In this document: positions 6,624 to 8,200 of the stretch, one piece after another
Layout: every line of letters starts with the position of its first letter
Numbering within the stretch: position 1 is the first letter of the stretch
Notes under the pieces: generated by a model
What the model was told of the DNA's origin: nothing
The model's database searches: none
The model's input: the letters and a program-made list of their open reading frames with translations, nothing else
Translations under genes and position numbers: made by a program
Assembly: GCA_900768005.1 (NCBI GenBank)
Contig: CAAGBE010000034.1
Location: 1-8,200, forward strand
DNA: 8,200 nucleotides
Direction of reading: 5' to 3'
Source: Clostridia bacterium
GTDB taxonomy: Bacteria; Bacillota; Clostridia; UMGS1883

Positions 6624-7309
6624 AATGTTATTATGACTTTCATATTCATTCCTGCCTTTCTCCCTGTGCAGATATGGATATGACCCCTCACAGCATTGCA
6701 GGAATGAGCTATATAAACGGTCTTAATGCCATTGCAGTTGCCGACCATAATACTGCGCGGAATGTCCGTGCTGTTACCAAGGCGGCAGAGGAATACGGTA
6801 TCTGTGTAGTTCCGGCAATTGAAGCGGAAAGTGCAGAAAATATACATCTGCTGTGCCTTTTTCCGACAATTGAGGCGGCAGAGGAAATGGGTACATTTTT
6901 AGAGTCCCATCTTCCGCCAATCAAAAACCGTCCCGATATTTTCGGCGAGCAATGGATAATGAACGAGGTTGATGAAAAAACAGGGGAGATTGATGTTCTT
7001 CTTATAAATGCCACGGATTTACATATTGAAGAAATTAAATCCAAGGCAGAAATCCTTGAAGGCGTATGTGTAGCTGCGCACATTGACCGTGAGAAAAACG
7101 GTATTGTTGCAACGCTCGGCTGTGTGCCCGATTATCTTCAGTTTTCAACCCTCGAGCTTTCAAGACACGCATCAGGCTATGAAAAAGACGGAAAGTATAA
7201 ATATATATCCGATAGTGATGCGCACATACTTACAGATATTTCGGAAAAAGTAAACTTTTTGGAAATAGGGGAAATAACCCCTGCCGAAATAATAAAAAAA
7301 TTGAAATAA
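6620..7309 (+). CDS. PHP-domain putative metal-dependent phosphoesterase
   Basis: From the ATG at 6620 the protein has 229 residues and is a single PHP domain. Metal-site motifs, numbered from this start, are HIHSCLSPC (H8, H10), ADHN (D42, H43), the PAIEAES glutamate with H76 after it, AAHID (H154) and SDSDAH (D200, H202). The full set suggests a working di- or trinuclear metal site. PHP proteins hydrolyse phosphoesters such as histidinol phosphate, 3'-phosphoadenosine phosphates or short RNAs; the substrate here cannot be read from the sequence. It is short compared with YciV-like RNases. An in-frame ATG at 6614 would add two residues; 6620 is preferred because ATGA overlaps the previous stop, a common coupling arrangement. 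It is the last gene before a terminator and co-occurs with the HydS-type gene, so a role in the same signalling or quality-control process is possible but unproven. Confidence 0.85.
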   Translation: MKCYYDFHIHSCLSPCADMDMTPHSIAGMSYINGLNAIAVADHNTARNVRAVTKAAEEYGICVVPAIEAESAENIHLLCLFPTIEAAEEMGTFLESHLPPIKNRPDIFGEQWIMNEVDEKTGEIDVLLINATDLHIEEIKSKAEILEGVCVAAHIDREKNGIVATLGCVPDYLQFSTLELSRHASGYEKDGKYKYISDSDAHILTDISEKVNFLEIGEITPAEIIKKLK

Positions 7310-7322
7310 AACCGATTTTTTT

Positions 7323-7349
7323 GCGTTTTGTTATAGACAAAACGCTTTT
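7323..7349 (+). terminator. Rho-independent terminator after the PHP gene
   Basis: A perfect 8-base stem, GCGTTTTG (7323-7330) with CAAAACGC (7338-7345), encloses a 7-base loop. It is followed by TTTTATTTT. It lies 13 bases after the PHP stop and closes the operon that starts near 1105. The stem is AT-rich in its upper part, so termination may be incomplete. Confidence 0.82.
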
Positions 7350-7362
7350 ATTTTGTTATAAT
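7334..7362 (+). promoter_or_regulatory. Likely sigma-A promoter of the hydC operon (upstream candidate)
   Basis: TAGACA (7334-7339) and TATAAT (7357-7362) are separated by exactly 17 bases, 5 of 6 and 6 of 6 consensus matches. Transcription would start near 7369, giving a leader of about 80 bases that contains the palindrome at roughly +12 to +33. The -35 element lies in the loop and 3' arm of the upstream terminator. Confidence 0.68.
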
Positions 7363-7379
7363 TAGCAGAGTGGTATTGT

Positions 7380-7401
7380 AATCGATATTGCAATATCGAT
7401 T
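7380..7401 (+). promoter_or_regulatory. Perfect 22-bp palindrome, candidate operator of the hydC operon
   Basis: Each half reads AATCGATATTG towards the centre, and the second half is its exact reverse complement, with no spacer. It lies just downstream of one promoter candidate and covers the -35 zone of another. Both positions suit a repressor bound as a dimer. It does not match the Rex, CcpA, LexA or Fur consensus that I know. With no loop it would make a poor RNA hairpin and has no T-tract after it, so a protein-binding site is more likely than a terminator. Confidence 0.7.
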
Positions 7402-7418
7402 TAAAAGTTGAATATAAT
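7388..7418 (+). promoter_or_regulatory. Second possible promoter of hydC (TTGCAA, 19 bp, TATAAT)
   Basis: A perfect TATAAT (7413-7418) lies 30 bases before the hydC start codon. The best -35 is TTGCAA (7388-7393), the centre of the palindrome, with a long 19-base spacer. Such a promoter would probably need an activator or be blocked by a protein on the palindrome. It is weaker on paper than the upstream candidate. Confidence 0.4.
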
Positions 7419-7448
7419 TTATTTTTATTAACTTTAGGAGGTAAAGTC

Positions 7449-7943
7449 ATGGCAAAAGAAGCAGTTATTCCCTTCAAGGGAACAGCAGAGCAGGAAGCAG
7501 AGCTTATGAGCGTTATCGCCCAGTACAAGGATCAGGATGGCGCACTTATCCCTGTTCTCCATCAGGCACAGGAAATCTACGGTTACCTTCCCATTGAGGT
7601 TCAGACAATGATCGCTGACGGTCTCAGCGTTCCGCTTGCTGAAGTTTACGGTGTTGTAACTTTCTACACACAGTTCTCCCTCAATCCCAAGGGCGAGTAT
7701 AAGATTGGTGTTTGCCTTGGTACAGCTTGTTACGTTAAGGGAAGCGGTGATATTTTGGATAAGTTCAAGGAACTTTTGAAAATCGATGTTGACGGATGTA
7801 CTTCAGACGGTAAATTCTCCCTTGAAGCTACACGTTGTATCGGTGCTTGCGGTCTTGCACCCGTATTCACAATCAATGAGGATGTATACGGACGTATCAC
7901 AGCAGATGATGTTCCCGGCATCCTTGCAAAATATCAGGGCTGA
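7449..7943 (+). CDS. hydC: NuoE/HydC-type [2Fe-2S] subunit of an NAD(P)-linked [FeFe]-hydrogenase
   Basis: This 164-residue protein has the usual length of the 24-kDa NuoE family. An N-terminal helical bundle contains LIPVLHQAQEIYGYLP (33-48) and the signature EVYGVVTFYTQFSL (65-78). A thioredoxin-like [2Fe-2S] domain follows with the four ligands C89 and C94 (GVCLGTACYVKG) and C130 and C134 (RCIGACGLAP). In anaerobic clostridia such subunits belong to HydABC-type hydrogenases, where they work with a NuoF-like flavoprotein (HydB) to link NADH, and often ferredoxin, to H2. The hydrogenase reading is supported by the adjoining HydS-type operon and the GHKL gene that follows. The catalytic and flavoprotein genes must lie beyond the window. 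A role in another NAD-linked enzyme such as a formate dehydrogenase is possible. It opens a new operon and has a strong AGGAGG site (7436-7441) 7 bases before the ATG. Confidence 0.9.
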   Translation: MAKEAVIPFKGTAEQEAELMSVIAQYKDQDGALIPVLHQAQEIYGYLPIEVQTMIADGLSVPLAEVYGVVTFYTQFSLNPKGEYKIGVCLGTACYVKGSGDILDKFKELLKIDVDGCTSDGKFSLEATRCIGACGLAPVFTINEDVYGRITADDVPGILAKYQG

Positions 7944-8200
7944 TGCAGGAAATCAGTTTAAATATTCTTGACATTGTTCAAAATTCAATCCGTGCAGAAG
8001 CAAGCTTGATTGAAGTTATAATTGAGGAAGCTCCTTCCACAGACTTGTTTGCCTTTACAGTAAAGGATAACGGATGCGGAATGGATGAGGAAATGGTAAA
8101 AAGAGTTACTGACCCGTTTGTAACAACCCGTACTACAAGAAAGGTTGGGCTGGGAATTTCTCTTTTAAAATCACTGGCACAGCAGGCAGGCGGCGATATA
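7943..8200 (+). CDS. GHKL-type ATP-binding protein (3'-truncated by window end)
   Basis: Eighty-six codons are open from the ATG at 7943 to the end of the window. The start shares its A with the hydC stop (TGATG), so translation is probably coupled; no separate strong ribosome site is visible. The N box is ILDIVQNSIRA (9-19), G1 is DNGCGMD (about 45-51) and the lid/G2 region is DPFVTTRTTRKVGLGISLLK. There is no sensor or phospho-acceptor histidine domain before the ATPase fold, so it is not a normal histidine kinase. The TTR...GLGISLLK segment recalls the MutL/HSP90-like and soluble-kinase branches. Short ATPases of this kind are, as I recall, a regular member of clostridial hydrogenase operons next to the NuoE-like gene, but their role is undefined. 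The missing C-terminus prevents a finer call. Confidence 0.85.
   Translation, partial: MQEISLNILDIVQNSIRAEASLIEVIIEEAPSTDLFAFTVKDNGCGMDEEMVKRVTDPFVTTRTTRKVGLGISLLKSLAQQAGGDI

Larger units (their letters stand above)
7310..7448 (+). other. Regulatory intergenic region between the hydS operon and the hydC operon
   Basis: This 139-base AT-rich gap is by far the largest regulatory space after 1139. In order it holds an intrinsic terminator (7323-7349), a promoter overlapping it (7334-7362), a perfect 22-base palindrome (7380-7401), a second possible promoter (7388-7418) and a strong AGGAGG ribosome site (7436-7441) 7 bases before the hydC ATG. I see no open frame of note and no riboswitch fold. 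Confidence 0.8.

Noticed and set aside
7326..7342. Rex-like site suggested by TTTTGTTA...CAAAA
   Set aside because: The half-site spacing is too short for the usual TTGTTAA-N4-TTAACAA arrangement, and the symmetry is explained by the terminator stem.
1..8200. tRNA, rRNA, CRISPR arrays, insertion sequences, attachment sites, origins
   Set aside because: I looked for repeat-spacer patterns, transposase motifs, terminal inverted repeats and cloverleaf-like segments on both strands and saw none.

Overview
The window looks like chromosomal DNA of a strictly anaerobic, Gram-positive fermenter of the class Clostridia, possibly in the Ruminococcaceae/Oscillospiraceae range. This rests on strong AGGAGG-type ribosome sites, moderately low GC, a biotin-dependent carboxyltransferase alpha subunit without its own biotin domain, and [FeFe]-hydrogenase-type genes. 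No species can be named from the sequence alone. All genes read on the plus strand and are tightly packed.

Layout. (1) 1-989: the 3' part of an oxaloacetate decarboxylase/pyruvate carboxylase subunit B-type carboxyltransferase, closed by a strong intrinsic terminator (997-1028). (2) 1070-1098: a near-consensus sigma-A promoter (TTGAAA, 17 bp, TATAAT). It opens a run of eight genes with short gaps or overlaps and no internal terminator that I can see, up to an intrinsic terminator at 7323-7349. The run comprises an OmpR/PhoB-type response regulator, a membrane histidine kinase, a lipoprotein with two GerMN domains, a DRTGG-domain protein, an RsbT-like soluble GHKL ATPase, a ferredoxin-[FeFe]-hydrogenase-like protein of the putative sensory (HydS) type, a second DRTGG-type protein and a PHP-domain putative phosphoesterase. 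(3) 7310-7448: a regulatory intergenic region with the terminator, one or two promoters and a perfect 22-bp palindrome. (4) 7449-8200: the start of a second operon, with a NuoE/HydC-type [2Fe-2S] hydrogenase subunit translationally coupled to another GHKL ATPase that runs off the window. By analogy with clostridial hydrogenase loci, NuoF/HydB-like and catalytic HydA genes probably follow.

How the parts may work together. The hydrogenase-like protein keeps all four H-cluster cysteine ligands, but several second-shell and proton-relay positions differ from catalytic enzymes, including alanine in place of the proton-transfer cysteine. It has no attached PAS or kinase output domain. It sits between an RsbT-like kinase and DRTGG/PHP proteins, directly upstream of a hydrogenase operon. 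The simplest reading is an H2- or redox-sensing module that signals through separate soluble partners to regulate the hydrogenase operon next door. The two-component system with its GerMN lipoprotein, which resembles the actinobacterial MtrAB-LpqB arrangement, appears to share the same transcript and may give an envelope-sensing input. The sensory role of such hydrogenases is a published proposal for the family; the wiring suggested here is inference.
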